This document shows positions 23,211 through 33,189 of a stretch of 52,728 nt of DNA, in pieces. Positions within the stretch are counted from its first letter, which is position 1; the number at the start of each line of letters is the position of its first letter. Source of the stretch: Burkholderiales bacterium (GTDB taxonomy: Bacteria > Pseudomonadota > Gammaproteobacteria > Burkholderiales > JAHFRG01); the NCBI GenBank assembly GCA_035518095.1, contig DATIXX010000016.1, positions 1-52,728 on the forward strand. Reading direction: 5' to 3'. A program made the position numbers and the translations under genes. The notes beneath the pieces are model-generated. The model worked only from the letters and a program-made list of their open reading frames with translations, was not told where the DNA came from and searched no databases.

Positions 23211-23708
23211 ATGATGAAAATTTTTGGGTTTGCAGGATACTCGGGCAGCGGCAAGACCACCCTCATAGAGCAATTGGTTCCGCAGTTCGTGATGCACGGC
23301 CTCAAAGTGTCGTTGATAAAACATGCTCACCATGACTTCGACATTGACCGTCCGGGAAAGGATTCGTACCGGCACCGGGAAGCAGGCTGCAGCGAGGTAT
23401 TGATCACGTCTAGCCAGCGGTGGGTGCTTATGCACGAGTTGCGCGGAGAACTGGAGCAGAGCTTGCGGCACCAATTAAATCGGTTAGCGCCATGTGATCT
23501 GGTCCTGATAGAGGGATTTAAGAAAGAGCCTATTCCCAAAATGGAAATCCACCGCGCGGCGATGGGCCAGCCTTTGCTGTACCCTGATGACCCCTATATC
23601 ATAGCCATTGCCTCTGATAAGCAGATTGAGGCCAGGGTGCCGCTGCTGGACCTGAATGACTCGCAGCAGATTTCAGACTTTATTTTGCGGCATCTACAGC
23701 TAAAATGA
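23211..23708 (+). CDS. mobB: Molybdopterin-guanine dinucleotide biosynthesis adapter MobB
   Basis: A 165-residue P-loop GTPase that binds GTP and partners MobA in MGD synthesis. The Walker A is GYSGSGKTT, followed by the KHAHHDFDID block and the GFKKEP segment typical of MobB. Two adjacent ATGs (23211 and 23214) are possible starts; I give the first. A GTG a little upstream is also in frame. It starts a short run, mobB-moaD-moaE, downstream of the transporter. Confidence 0.9.
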   Translation: MMKIFGFAGYSGSGKTTLIEQLVPQFVMHGLKVSLIKHAHHDFDIDRPGKDSYRHREAGCSEVLITSSQRWVLMHELRGELEQSLRHQLNRLAPCDLVLIEGFKKEPIPKMEIHRAAMGQPLLYPDDPYIIAIASDKQIEARVPLLDLNDSQQISDFILRHLQLK

Positions 23709-23732
23709 CTGGAGAAAGATTTCGGCACGTGT

Positions 23733-23987
23733 ATGGTGAATTTGGTGTATTTTGCCCGCTTGCGCGAGGCGCTTGGGGTCAATTCAGAGAAAGTGGAGCT
23801 GCCACAAGGCGTGCATGACGTGGCAAGCCTCACGCAATGGTTGCGCAGCCGCGGAAGCGTTTGGGATAATGAACTTGCGCCCGGGAAGAAGCTGCGCGTG
23901 GCCGTAAATCTGGAAATCGCCGAATTGGCGACGCGTGTTGCCGATGGCGATGAAGTAGCCTTCTTTCCGCCGGTAACCGGAGGTTAA
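23733..23987 (+). CDS. moaD: Molybdopterin synthase sulfur carrier subunit MoaD
   Basis: An 84-residue ubiquitin-like protein ending in PPVTGG, the Gly-Gly tail that carries the thiocarboxylate. It is the small subunit of molybdopterin synthase with the adjacent moaE. The two glycine codons (GGAGGT) also read as a Shine-Dalgarno for moaE, whose ATG follows the moaD stop codon directly. Confidence 0.93.
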   Translation: MVNLVYFARLREALGVNSEKVELPQGVHDVASLTQWLRSRGSVWDNELAPGKKLRVAVNLEIAELATRVADGDEVAFFPPVTGG

Positions 23988-24437
23988 ATGGCGGTACGCA
24001 TCCAGACCGAAGACTTCGATATTGCCGCGGAAGTGCTGAATTTGCGAGGTGGCAATGCAAAAATCGGCGCGATCGCGTGTTTCATTGGTTTAGTTCGGGA
24101 CATTAATGACGATGCTACGGTTGCCGAAATGACTTTGGAACATTACCCCGCAATGACCCAAAAGGCGCTCAGCGGCATCGTTGAGGAAGCGAACCAACGC
24201 TGGGAACTCATCGATGTTTCAGTAGTGCATCGAGTGGGTACCCTGAAGCCTACCGATCAAATCGTTCTGGTGTTGGTGGCAAGCGCCCACCGCAGTGCGG
24301 CTTTCTCTGCCTGTGAATTCATCGTGGATTATTTGAAAACTCGAGCGCCTTTCTGGAAAAAAGAGCAGACCGATAAAGGCACACGTTGGGTCGAGGCGCG
24401 CGATAGCGATGACGATGCCGCACAGCGATGGCATTGA
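23988..24437 (+). CDS. moaE: Molybdopterin synthase catalytic subunit MoaE
   Basis: A 149-residue large subunit of molybdopterin synthase, which inserts two sulfurs into cyclic pyranopterin to make molybdopterin. The conserved catalytic region FWKKEQTDKGTRWVEA is seen near residue 125, as is the MTLEHYPAMT block. The start codon abuts the moaD stop. It is the only MoaE in the window, so both MoaD-type carriers may have to share it, or the AorD-like one has another partner. Confidence 0.95.
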   Translation: MAVRIQTEDFDIAAEVLNLRGGNAKIGAIACFIGLVRDINDDATVAEMTLEHYPAMTQKALSGIVEEANQRWELIDVSVVHRVGTLKPTDQIVLVLVASAHRSAAFSACEFIVDYLKTRAPFWKKEQTDKGTRWVEARDSDDDAAQRWH

Positions 24438-24575
24438 TATGCGCAGACGTTCCAAGCAGAACCTGATCAAGTTCAATATGCGAGACAACTCCAGCGTTAT
24501 GCGGCTGGGTTCCCCGACGCGGCTCCGTGCCGGCCCGACGCCGCACTGAATTTTCAATCTTCATACGGAGAACTA

Positions 24576-24902
24576 ATGAAAGGCACGTACCTAAAGCTTT
24601 ATGTGCCCGAATTCGAAAAGCACCCAAATGGCGAAGCTTTACACCTGTGGTTAATGAACAGCGCGAAAACCTTGGGCATTCAGGGCGGGACCGCCAGCCG
24701 TGCGGTTTCTGGCTTTGGCAGGCACGGCGACATCAGCGTGGACAATGTTTTCGGCGAATCGCCCATGGAGATGGTGTTCATGACAAGCGAGGAACTGGCC
24801 GACAAGTTCCTCGACCTTATCAAAATGGAGAAAATTCCACTTTTTTATATCAAAACGCCCGCCGAATATGGCTGGCTCGGAGAATTGAAAAAGACCAGTT
24901 AG
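24576..24902 (+). CDS. DUF190 PII-like protein
   Basis: A 108-residue DUF190 family protein. These share the PII-like ferredoxin fold, and the segment GIQGGTASRAVSGFGRHGDI is the family core. Some members are regulators of transport or sense ligands, but no specific ligand is known to me for this one. A ribosome site (GGAGAACTA) precedes the ATG. It follows moaE after 138 bases without a gene and converges on nnr. Confidence 0.8.
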   Translation: MKGTYLKLYVPEFEKHPNGEALHLWLMNSAKTLGIQGGTASRAVSGFGRHGDISVDNVFGESPMEMVFMTSEELADKFLDLIKMEKIPLFYIKTPAEYGWLGELKKTS

Positions 24903-24965
24903 TAGGGATCCAGCGAACTTCTGTTATTTTCGGCGTCGCTAGCAGGACGTCGCAGGCTTTCAAAT

Positions 24966-26456
24966 TCACCAATTATCGATCGGCTGGTTCAATAAATTTC
25001 TCGCCGCTTCGGTGACTTCGGTTGCAGTCAAGCCGACCGGCCCGACTCCGACCTCAACCAGTTTGTCCGCTGCTGCGCCGTGCAAGAAAACTGCAAGCAG
25101 CATCGCGTCGCTCCCGCTCAAGCCTTGTGCGATTAGCGCCACAATAATTCCCGTGAGCACATCGCCCATCCCCGCGCTGGCCATGCCTGGATTGCCAGTG
25201 GAATTAATGTACCAGTTTCCATTGGGCAGCGCGCAAATGCTGCCTGCGCCTTTCAGCACAACATGGCAGCGAAAACGCTGCGCAATTTCCAGCGCTGCAG
25301 ACAAACGATCGCGCTGGATTTGTTCCGTATTGCTCTTGAGCAAACGTCCCGCTTCTGCGGGGTGGGGCGTGAGTATGGTTGGTGCAGAGCGTTTCTTCAA
25401 TAATTGCTGTAAGCGTCCTATGGAACCAATCAGATTCAGCGCATCCGCGTCCAGCACCAGTGGCAAATGGGTATCGAGCGCGGCGGCGATAAACCGTTGC
25501 GCGTCACTTGACTGCCCCAACCCCGGTCCGACCGCTATGCAATTTAGGTGATCAAGCTCAAGCAATTTGTTTGGCATGCGCAGCATGAGCTCAGGCTGTA
25601 CTGGATCAACCAGAGGCGCATCTGCGGCGAGGAGAGCGACATATGTCCTGCCGGCACCCAGCTTCAGCGCCGCACGGCCTGCTAGCAGGGCGGCGCCCAC
25701 CATTCCCGCCGCGCCGCCAATGATTCCCGCGTTGCCGAACATTCCTTTGTGACTGCTTGCAACACGCGGCCTGAGTCGCGGACGGTTTGCTGACGAAAGC
25801 AACCATCCTTTTGGAGGCAAGATAGCCGCAGCGTCAATATCGAGGTTGCGCAGGTAAACCTTGCCGCAACAGTCGACCCCGTGACCCGTGAGCAATCCAG
25901 GTTTCAGGGCGATAAAGGTGATTGTATGAGTTGCGCGCACCGCAGACCCAAGTTTGCAGCCGGTTTCGGCGTCAAGGCCGCTCGGTACATCCAACGAAAG
26001 CACCGGGACTTGGAACTGGTTGATCTGATCGACTAATTGCGCGTAGCGTCCTTCAAGCGGGCGCTTAAGCCCGATGCCGAACAAGCCGTCTACCACCAGA
26101 TCCCATTGACCTGCCGGAATCTTGCTGATCAAATCGCCGCCTGCCTGTCGCCAAAGGCGTAAAGCGCGCCCGGCGTCGCGCGGCAATTTTTTTGCATCCC
26201 CGGTAAAAACCACGTCAACTTTGAACCACCACTGCTTGAGATGACGAGCAAGAACGAGGGCATCACCCCCGTTATTGCCAGGACCCGCAACCACCAAAAT
26301 CCGGGTGCCAGACGCACCCAAGAGTTCGCGCGCCAGCTCCGCGCTGGCGAGGCCCGCGGCCTCCATCAGGCGTTGCACTGGTAAAAACTTAGCTTCGATT
26401 TTCCTGATTTCACGGGTCAGGAAAATCGGCTTCGATGTCGTCGCGTCCTCAATCAC
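24966..26456 (-). CDS. nnr: Bifunctional NAD(P)H-hydrate epimerase / ADP-dependent dehydratase
   Basis: A 496-residue two-domain repair enzyme. The N-terminal YjeF-type epimerase (about residues 1-215; VVAGPGNNGGDAL) interconverts the R and S hydrates of NAD(P)H, and the C-terminal ribokinase-like domain (about 225-490; GVGPGLGQS and NPGMASAGMGDVLTGII) dehydrates the S form with ADP. The start appears to be GTG. A downstream shift to another start cannot be excluded. It is divergent from purL and shares a 75-base promoter region with it. Confidence 0.94.
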   Translation of the reverse strand: MIEDATTSKPIFLTREIRKIEAKFLPVQRLMEAAGLASAELARELLGASGTRILVVAGPGNNGGDALVLARHLKQWWFKVDVVFTGDAKKLPRDAGRALRLWRQAGGDLISKIPAGQWDLVVDGLFGIGLKRPLEGRYAQLVDQINQFQVPVLSLDVPSGLDAETGCKLGSAVRATHTITFIALKPGLLTGHGVDCCGKVYLRNLDIDAAAILPPKGWLLSSANRPRLRPRVASSHKGMFGNAGIIGGAAGMVGAALLAGRAALKLGAGRTYVALLAADAPLVDPVQPELMLRMPNKLLELDHLNCIAVGPGLGQSSDAQRFIAAALDTHLPLVLDADALNLIGSIGRLQQLLKKRSAPTILTPHPAEAGRLLKSNTEQIQRDRLSAALEIAQRFRCHVVLKGAGSICALPNGNWYINSTGNPGMASAGMGDVLTGIIVALIAQGLSGSDAMLLAVFLHGAAADKLVEVGVGPVGLTATEVTEAARNLLNQPIDNW

Positions 26457-26497
26457 AGTGACGATAGTTTAGCCGTAAAGCGCTTGCGTGGTTAGGG

Positions 26498-26503
26498 TAT
26501 AAT
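26498..26503 (+). promoter_or_regulatory. Candidate -10 box of purL
   Basis: A perfect TATAAT lies 28 bases upstream of the chosen purL ATG. No good -35 box at 16-18 bases is visible; a TTGCGT is present, but only 8 bases upstream. Listed as a candidate because the position and sequence fit and the region is short. Confidence 0.35.
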
Positions 26504-26531
26504 TTAACTTTTGGGAGTCGCTCTGCAACGG

Positions 26532-29500
26532 ATGCCCCAAATCCTCAAGCTGCGCGGGCGCAACGCCCTGTCCGATTTCCGCCTCAATAAACTGCTTTCG
26601 GCCCTGAAAAAATCCATACCTTCTATTGCCGCAGTGCAGGCGGAATTTTGGCATTTTGTGGCACCGTCGAGAAATTTAGCGGATCGCGAAGTTGCAATCT
26701 TGAAAAGGATTCTAACGTACGGCCCGGCTAACAAGGCAGACAAGACCCAGGGCGAAGTTTTATTGGTAGTACCGCGAATCGGCACAGTTTCCCCCTGGTC
26801 ATCCAAGGCCACGGACATAGCCAGACATTGCGGACTGGAAGTCGTGGAACGAATCGAGCGCGGGATCGCTTTTTATTTCGAGAAACGCGAGAAGCTCTCA
26901 GCCGGCGAGAGGAATTTGCTGCTGCCGCTGATCCACGACCGAATGACTGAATCGGTGCTGGCGTCACTCGATGACGCGGATAAATTGTTTCTGCATTTTG
27001 CACCGGAACCCATGCAACCGGTGGATATTCTAAATCGCGGCGCAGCTGCACTTATACGCGCCAATCAGGAAATGGGGCTTGCCCTTTCGGAGGAGGAAAT
27101 AGCGTATTTGCTCGAAAATTTTAGACGCCTCGGGCGCAACCCAACCGACGTCGAACTTATGATGTTCGCTCAGGTAAATTCCGAGCACTGCCGACACAAG
27201 ATTTTCAATGCTGATTGGGTGATTGACGGAGTTAAACAACCGCTTTCGCTTTTCGCCATGATTAAAAACACGCATAAACAGCATCCTCAGGGCACGCTCG
27301 TGGCCTACGCCGACAACGCTGCAGTGATAGAAGGCGCGCGCATCGAGCGTTTTTTCCCCGCTCATAGCATGCCGGAATATGCTTATTCAGAAAAGTTGGC
27401 ACACATTCTGATGAAAGTGGAAACGCATAATCACCCCACTGCAATCGCGCCCTTTCCCGGCGCCGCCACGGGATCGGGTGGTGAAATCCGAGATGAGGGC
27501 GCGACCGGCCGCGGTGCAAAGCCTAAGGCCGGATTGACCGGTTTTTCGGTTTCTAACCTGAATATTCCTGGCTTTCGGCAACCATGGGAGATTCTTGCTG
27601 GCACTACGGATGGCCAGTACGGCTCGGCTCCACGCATTGCTTCCGCACTGCAAATTATGGTGGATGCGCCGATAGGCGCGGCCTCGTTTAATAATGAATT
27701 TGGTCGACCGAATCTATGCGGTTACTTCCGTACCTACGAAGAACTGGTGGCAAACGCGATGCGAGGCTACCACAAACCTATAATGATCGCCGGTGGTGTG
27801 GGCAATATCGCAAGCGAGCAAGTAGTGAAATGCAAAGCTGATAATAGCTCGTCGCTGATTCAATTGGGCGGGCCGGGCATGCTAATCGGTCTGGGAGGTG
27901 GCGCTGCTTCCAGCATGGATTCGGGTTCCAATGTTGAGAGCCTGGATTTTGCGTCTGTGCAGCGCGGCAATGCGGAAATGCAGCGTCGCGCGCAGGAAGT
28001 GATAGACCGATGCTGGGCGTTGGGTGAAAGCAATCCAATCATTTCAATACACGACGTGGGTGCTGGCGGACTGTCCAACGCGCTTCCGGAACTCGTGCAC
28101 AACGCGAGCTGTGGCGGCCGCATCAAATTGCGGGAAATCCCCAGCGAAGAGCCGGGTATGTCCCCTATGCAATTGTGGTGCAACGAGGCGCAGGAGCGCT
28201 ATGTGCTGGCGGTCAACACCGACAAGTTTGCCATGTTCGCAAAAATATGCGAACGGGAGCGTTGCCCGTATGCGGTGATCGGTGAAGCGACCCGCGAGCT
28301 TCGGCTGCGGATTGAAGACGCCGTGTTCAATAATCTGCCTGTGGATTTGACGCTGGACGTATTGCTCGGCAGGTCCCCAAAGATAACTCGGCACGCTTCG
28401 CGCGTTGCTAATCCGTTACAGCTACTCTCGCTGAACGATATCGATTTACGGGAAGCGGTGAATCGTGTGCTGCGCTTGCCAGCGGTGGCGGACAAAACCT
28501 TTTTGATCAGTATCGGCGATCGCACTGTAGGCGGATTGAGCGCGCGCGACCAGATGGTCGGGCCGTGGCAAATTCCAGTGGCCGATGTCGCAGTGACCTT
28601 AATGGGCTACAAAACAGTGCGCGGCGAGGCCTTTGCCATGGGTGAACGCACACCCCTGGCGTTGATCGATCCCAAGGCGTCAGCACGCATGGCCTTGGGG
28701 GAGTCGCTCACTAATATCGCGGCGGCGCAGATTGCCGACCTTGGCGATGTGAAGCTGTCGTGCAACTGGATGGCGGCGGCGGGACATCCTGGAGAAGACG
28801 CGGCATTGTTTGAGGCGGTCAAGTCGCTAGCGATGGAGCTGTGTCCGCCACTGGGAGTAAGCATTCCGGTGGGCAAGGATTCGCTGTCAATGAAAACTGT
28901 CTGGGAGGACAACGGCGAAAAAAAAGAGGTCGTTGCCCCGCTGTCTCTGATCGTGTCGGCTTTCGCTCCGGTGTCGGACGCAACCAAAACGCTGACCCCG
29001 CAATTGCGCACCGATTGCGGTAAAACCGAACTTATTCTAATAGATCTTGGAAATGGCAGGAACCGATTGGGCGGCTCAGCGCTGGCCCAAGTCTACAAGC
29101 AGCTTGGAAATGACGCACCCAACGCGGATGATCCATGGCCGCTCAAGGCTTTTTTCGGCGCCGTGCAAACGCTGAACCGGGAAGGCAGGCTCCTTGCCTA
29201 TCACGACAGATCTGACGGCGGCCTGTTTGTTACGCTTTGCGAAATGGCTTTTGCCGGGCATGTTGGCATTACACTGAATCTCGACGATCTTTGTCACGAC
29301 CGGCTTAGCAACGACGTGGAAGGGCAGGAGCGGCGACCCGAAGCGTTATTTCCCGCCCGATACCGGGAAAGCATCCTGCGGGTGCTATTTAGTGAGGAAC
29401 TGGGCGCGGTAGTACAGGTGCGGGCTGCAGATCGCAACGCCGTTTTACGCGCCCTGTCTCAAGCAGGTCTATCTGCGCACCTCCTCGGAGGCCTGAACGA

Positions 29501-30503
29501 TAGTGATGAACTGCGCCTGGTGCGCGACGCGAAAGTGATTTTTTCCGAAACCCGGACCAGGCTACAGCGCATGTGGTCTGAAACCACTTATCACCTGCAG
29601 CGGATACGCGATAATCCGGAAGCCGCGCAGCAAGAATATGACCGCGTACTCGACGTCGCAGATCCTGGACTGCATGCGGTGCTTACTTTCGATTTGCGAC
29701 ATGATGTCGCTGCACCGTACATAGCCTCCGGCAAACGGCCGCGCATCGCTATTTTGCGTGAGCAAGGAGTGAACGGTCAGGTTGAAATGGCGGCCGCATT
29801 TGACCGTGCGGGGTTTTTGGCGGTCGACGTACACATGAGCGATATCATCGAAGGACGCGTCGCACTCACGGATTTCAAGGGATTCGCCGCGTGCGGCGGA
29901 TTTTCCTACGGCGACGTTTTGGGCGCAGGAGAAGGATGGGCCAAGTCCATCTTGTTCAATTCCCGCGCCCGGGATGAGTTCTCTGCATTTTTTCAGCGCG
30001 CTGATAGTTTTGCCTTGGGAGTGTGCAACGGTTGCCAGATGATGAGCAACTTGCGCGAACTGATCCCCGGTTCCCAACATTGGCCGCGCTTTGTGCGCAA
30101 TCGTTCGGAACAGTTTGAAGCACGATTGGTGATGGTTCGGGTCGAGAGCAGCCCATCGCTGTTTTTCTCGGAGATGGAGGGAAGCCGCATGCCGATTGCA
30201 GTGGCTCACGGCGAGGGATACGCTGAATTTGAAAACACGGGACAATTGCAGTCCGCGCTACCTCTGGTCGCCCTGCGCTTCGTGGACAATCGCGGGAATC
30301 CGACGGAAATTTACCCTTATAATGCCAATGGCTCGCCGGCCGGAATCACAGGACTCACTACTCATGACGGTCGATTTACCATACTTATGCCACACCCGGA
30401 ACGGGCATTTCGCGCCGCGCAGTATTCGTGGCATCCGCGGGATTGGGGTGAAGACGCGCCGTGGCTGCGTGTCTTCAGAAACGCGCGCAAATGGGTGGGT
30501 TAG
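26532..30503 (+). CDS. purL: Phosphoribosylformylglycinamidine synthase PurL (large, single-chain type)
   Basis: A purine-biosynthesis enzyme that converts FGAR to FGAM with glutamine and ATP. It is the large single-chain type (1323 residues) seen in Gram-negatives, with an N-terminal domain, two AIRS-like halves and a C-terminal class I glutaminase ([16 protein letters not shown] CNGCQ with the catalytic Cys, and HGEGY, plus the later PHPERAF His-x-x-Glu). The ATG at 26532 gives the family start [11 protein letters not shown]; a TTG 21 bases earlier is in frame but less likely. It converges on the parvulin gene. Confidence 0.96.
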   Translation: MPQILKLRGRNALSDFRLNKLLSALKKSIPSIAAVQAEFWHFVAPSRNLADREVAILKRILTYGPANKADKTQGEVLLVVPRIGTVSPWSSKATDIARHCGLEVVERIERGIAFYFEKREKLSAGERNLLLPLIHDRMTESVLASLDDADKLFLHFAPEPMQPVDILNRGAAALIRANQEMGLALSEEEIAYLLENFRRLGRNPTDVELMMFAQVNSEHCRHKIFNADWVIDGVKQPLSLFAMIKNTHKQHPQGTLVAYADNAAVIEGARIERFFPAHSMPEYAYSEKLAHILMKVETHNHPTAIAPFPGAATGSGGEIRDEGATGRGAKPKAGLTGFSVSNLNIPGFRQPWEILAGTTDGQYGSAPRIASALQIMVDAPIGAASFNNEFGRPNLCGYFRTYEELVANAMRGYHKPIMIAGGVGNIASEQVVKCKADNSSSLIQLGGPGMLIGLGGGAASSMDSGSNVESLDFASVQRGNAEMQRRAQEVIDRCWALGESNPIISIHDVGAGGLSNALPELVHNASCGGRIKLREIPSEEPGMSPMQLWCNEAQERYVLAVNTDKFAMFAKICERERCPYAVIGEATRELRLRIEDAVFNNLPVDLTLDVLLGRSPKITRHASRVANPLQLLSLNDIDLREAVNRVLRLPAVADKTFLISIGDRTVGGLSARDQMVGPWQIPVADVAVTLMGYKTVRGEAFAMGERTPLALIDPKASARMALGESLTNIAAAQIADLGDVKLSCNWMAAAGHPGEDAALFEAVKSLAMELCPPLGVSIPVGKDSLSMKTVWEDNGEKKEVVAPLSLIVSAFAPVSDATKTLTPQLRTDCGKTELILIDLGNGRNRLGGSALAQVYKQLGNDAPNADDPWPLKAFFGAVQTLNREGRLLAYHDRSDGGLFVTLCEMAFAGHVGITLNLDDLCHDRLSNDVEGQERRPEALFPARYRESILRVLFSEELGAVVQVRAADRNAVLRALSQAGLSAHLLGGLNDSDELRLVRDAKVIFSETRTRLQRMWSETTYHLQRIRDNPEAAQQEYDRVLDVADPGLHAVLTFDLRHDVAAPYIASGKRPRIAILREQGVNGQVEMAAAFDRAGFLAVDVHMSDIIEGRVALTDFKGFAACGGFSYGDVLGAGEGWAKSILFNSRARDEFSAFFQRADSFALGVCNGCQMMSNLRELIPGSQHWPRFVRNRSEQFEARLVMVRVESSPSLFFSEMEGSRMPIAVAHGEGYAEFENTGQLQSALPLVALRFVDNRGNPTEIYPYNANGSPAGITGLTTHDGRFTILMPHPERAFRAAQYSWHPRDWGEDAPWLRVFRNARKWVG

Positions 30504-30519
30504 GGAAGTTGCTTCAAGA

Positions 30520-31341
30520 TCATTCGATTTTGGCTTTAGCGCGCAGGTCGGCTAAAAACTTGTTGAATTGTTGCTGCTCATACTGCTGTTGTAGTTTAGC
30601 TTTCACGTCTTCATACTGCGGCACCTTGACGGGGCGGGTGTCCTCGAGCTTTATCACGTGCCAGCCGAACTGGGTTTCCACCGGCGTTTGCGTGTACTGG
30701 CCTTTCTTGAGCGTGAGCAGCGCATCACCAAAAGGCTTTACATAATTCGAAGGCAGGTTCCAGCCTAAATCTCCGCCTTTACTGCTGCTGCCCGGGTCCT
30801 TGGATTTTTCCGCCGCGAGCTTCTCGAATTTTGAGCCTTTTTTTAGTTGCGCAATGACCGCTTTCGCGTCCGACTCCTTATCCAGCAGTATGTGGCGCGC
30901 GTGGTATTCCTGTTTGTTGTCTAATTCCGCTTTGATCTTATCGTATTGTGTTCTCAGATCAGCATCGCTTACCGGATGGGTTCTTATATAATCCTGCAAG
31001 TACGCCTGCAACAGGAAATTCTCCCGCACGAAATCTGCTTGCGCGGCAACGGCCGGATTTTTATTAAAACCATCCTTGACCATCTCCTGATACAGTACTT
31101 CACGCGTAATTAAATCGTCGCGCAGTTTTTCCCGCAGTTCAGGGGTGTCCTTTTCGCCCCGTGCCATGTTCTCCTTTAACAGCACATCGAGCTGGGATTG
31201 CGGAATTGGTGTGCCATTGACCGTAGCGACAACGCCCGGTTTTTGAGGCGCAGCCTTGGAAGTTTCCTGAGCGTAGCAGGCCGTATATGTCAGCAAGCCA
31301 ATAACTGCCGAAACCAAAAGTCCTGAAGGTCTGAAACTCAT
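30520..31341 (-). CDS. Periplasmic parvulin-type peptidyl-prolyl isomerase
   Basis: A 273-residue PpiC/SurA-like protein with a Sec signal peptide (cleavage near CYAQ), an N-terminal helical SurA-N-like region and one parvulin domain at about residues 135-235 (YHARHILL, SSSKGGDLGW, TQFGWHVIKLED). It probably assists outer-membrane and periplasmic protein folding. It is the last gene of a minus-strand run headed by yciB, 26 bases after the bolA gene. Confidence 0.92.
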   Translation of the reverse strand: MSFRPSGLLVSAVIGLLTYTACYAQETSKAAPQKPGVVATVNGTPIPQSQLDVLLKENMARGEKDTPELREKLRDDLITREVLYQEMVKDGFNKNPAVAAQADFVRENFLLQAYLQDYIRTHPVSDADLRTQYDKIKAELDNKQEYHARHILLDKESDAKAVIAQLKKGSKFEKLAAEKSKDPGSSSKGGDLGWNLPSNYVKPFGDALLTLKKGQYTQTPVETQFGWHVIKLEDTRPVKVPQYEDVKAKLQQQYEQQQFNKFLADLRAKAKIE

Positions 31342-31367
31342 TTCAAAATCCTTTATAAAAAGACGGG

Positions 31368-31628
31368 TTAAAATTCTTCCGGGGTGTAGGCCCTGATGCT
31401 AATCGCATGAATTTCCTTGTGCATCATCCCGGATAACGCGGCGTACACCATGCGATGACGCGCGACGCTTGATTTCCCCTTAAATTTTTGGGAAACGATG
31501 GTGATTTGATAATGTCCACCCGTTTTGGCACCTTCGTGCCCAATATGTTCCCTGCTCTCATCCACGATTTCCAGGTTTTCGGCCCCGAGCGCGGCAAGCT
31601 CTTGTCTTATCCTGTCTGTTGTGCACAT
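31368..31628 (-). CDS. BolA family protein
   Basis: A small BolA-fold protein whose conserved region (IVDESREHIGHEGAKTGGHY, RHRMVYAAL, IHAISIRAYTPEEF) includes the invariant His used with glutaredoxin to hold a [2Fe-2S] cluster. I chose the ATG at 31628 (86 residues), where the family alignment begins and a GGAAAA lies just upstream. An ATG at 31664 would add 12 residues. It sits between yciI and the parvulin gene, a common betaproteobacterial arrangement. Confidence 0.85.
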   Translation of the reverse strand: MCTTDRIRQELAALGAENLEIVDESREHIGHEGAKTGGHYQITIVSQKFKGKSSVARHRMVYAALSGMMHKEIHAISIRAYTPEEF

Positions 31629-31671
31629 GCTTTTTTCCGGGACACAGTATATATGGAAAGTCATCTAATCA

Positions 31672-31974
31672 CTATGTCGGGAGTACTTTTTTAAAAGGTT
31701 TGACAGAAATTTTGGCGTAAACACCGCCGGTAACATAGGGGTCAATGTCCACCCAGGCCTGGGCAGACTCCAATGAGGAAAATTCCGCGACGATTAAACT
31801 GCCGCTGAAACCGGCGGGTCCGGGGTCAGGACTGTCGATCGCGGGGAGCGGCCCGGCGAGGACAAGCCGGCCGGCCCGCTGCAGTTCAGTCAGCCTGCCG
31901 ACATGGGCGGGACGAGCAGCCCGTCTTCTTGCTAGACTGCCGGGTAAATCTTCACCGACAATGGCGTATAACAT
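31672..31974 (-). CDS. YciI family protein
   Basis: A 100-residue YciI-like protein with the alpha-beta barrel pattern ([33 protein letters not shown]). The conserved His-Asp pair of the family is present. Its function is unknown beyond a general resemblance to a stress- or metabolite-linked dimeric fold. Its ATG overlaps the yciB stop by one base (TAATG), so the two are translated together. Confidence 0.9.
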   Translation of the reverse strand: MLYAIVGEDLPGSLARRRAARPAHVGRLTELQRAGRLVLAGPLPAIDSPDPGPAGFSGSLIVAEFSSLESAQAWVDIDPYVTGGVYAKISVKPFKKVLPT

Positions 31975-32513
31975 TACTCGGGCTCCTTATCTTCCATATA
32001 TTTCGCGAGCATTAAGCCCTGGAGCAGTACAAATACCAGCAGCAAACCGACGCTCCCGAAAAGCTTGAAATTCACCCAGTTTTCAGTGGAAAAGTGGAAC
32101 GCAACATAGAGATTGGCGCCGCCCATGAATGCCAGGAAAAACACCCAGCTTAAATTCAATTTGCGCCACACGGCGTCCGGTAAGGAAATCTGGGTTTGCA
32201 TCATAGCGCGCATTAAATTTCTACCGACGATAACATCCGCGCAAAACAGCACCAGCCCAGACAGCCAGTACAGAACCGTTGGCTTCCACTTGACGAAGGT
32301 TTCATCGTGCAACAGCAGCGTAGCACCTCCGAATACTACGATTATCGCCAGCGATGCCCACAACATCGGATCCACCTTTCCGTGTCTCGTCCACATCCAG
32401 CCAACCTGGCCAAAAGTCGCGGCAATCGCAACCGCGGTGGCGACATAGATCCCCTGGAATTTGAAAGCAGCGAAAAACAAAAGAACTGGAAAAAGGTCGA
32501 AAAGTAACTTCAC
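31974..32513 (-). CDS. yciB: Inner membrane-spanning protein YciB
   Basis: A 179-residue inner-membrane protein of the YciB (septation protein A, IspZ) family with about five helices. The motif near the middle, [14 protein letters not shown], and the end of the protein, [17 protein letters not shown], match the family. In E. coli it affects cell envelope and division. It heads the yciB-yciI-bolA-parvulin unit, with msrB about 100 bases upstream on the same strand. Confidence 0.94.
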   Translation of the reverse strand: MKLLFDLFPVLLFFAAFKFQGIYVATAVAIAATFGQVGWMWTRHGKVDPMLWASLAIIVVFGGATLLLHDETFVKWKPTVLYWLSGLVLFCADVIVGRNLMRAMMQTQISLPDAVWRKLNLSWVFFLAFMGGANLYVAFHFSTENWVNFKLFGSVGLLLVFVLLQGLMLAKYMEDKEPE

Positions 32514-32615
32514 CGGTCATTTAGCACAGAGTGGGGGCACAATTATGACGCTTCGACCGGGCGTTGTCTAATAGCGCACAATGTGCGAATGGCAGTAACT
32601 TGTTACCCTGAAAGC

Positions 32616-33011
32616 TTATTTTTTCTCGAGCTTCAAAGCTGCAGAATTGATGCAGTAACGCTGCCCGGTAGGCTGCGGTCCATCGGGAAACACATGGCCA
32701 AGATGCGCGTCGCAGGCGCCGCACAGCACTTCGGTGCGGCGCATGAAAAGCCTGTTGTCTTTTTCGGTTCTAATGTTCTCGGATTGCAACGGGGCCCAAA
32801 AGCTCGGCCAGCCGGTACCGGAGTCGAACTTGGTGCTGGAGCTGAATAATTCCATGCCGCAACAAGCGCAGCGGTACACGCCGTTTTCCTTGCAGTTCCA
32901 ATATTCCCCGGTAAATGCCATCTCAGTTCCTTTTTTACGGCATATTTCGAATTGTTCCGGAGTGAGCTGCTGTTTCCATTCCTGTTCGGATTTGTTTACC
33001 TTCGTTTTCAT
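32616..33011 (-). CDS. msrB: Peptide-methionine (R)-S-oxide reductase MsrB
   Basis: MsrB repairs oxidised methionine of the R form. The 131-residue protein has zinc cysteines in two pairs (CACCGME and CGACDAHL), the [11 protein letters not shown] block and the catalytic Cys in [10 protein letters not shown] chose the ATG at 33011, which is preceded by AGGCAAGGAA; an upstream in-frame start at 33053 adds 14 basic residues that are not conserved. Confidence 0.95.
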   Translation of the reverse strand: MKTKVNKSEQEWKQQLTPEQFEICRKKGTEMAFTGEYWNCKENGVYRCACCGMELFSSSTKFDSGTGWPSFWAPLQSENIRTEKDNRLFMRRTEVLCGACDAHLGHVFPDGPQPTGQRYCINSAALKLEKK

Positions 33012-33189
33012 TTCCTTGCCTCTCGAGTGCCAAGCGATGCGGCGACGCCGCACCCACGGTTAATTTAGCATGAGGACTACTTCAAGCGAATAATATCTGC
33101 GCGGCGATCATAATGCGGGTTGGACTGGCCCGCTGCAAAGTTTTTCTAACCAATGCCGATTCCTTGCAACGCCCTTTAAACCAATCGCA

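Noticed and set aside
24440..24530. Resemblance to a TPP riboswitch (GAACCTGATC followed by AAT and AGCG) upstream of the DUF190 gene
   Set aside because: The CTGAGA half of the aptamer and a P1 stem are not seen, and the downstream gene is not a thiamine gene. A covariance-model search would settle it.
24439..24549. 36-codon frame after moaE
   Set aside because: No ribosome site, arginine- and proline-rich chance-like composition.
29562..30245. Minus-strand frame of 227 codons inside purL
   Set aside because: Antisense shadow of the PurL glutaminase domain; no family resemblance.
33115..33133. GCGGG / CCCGC hairpin between msrB and acnA
   Set aside because: Only a 5-base stem and the T-run does not follow directly; not a convincing terminator.
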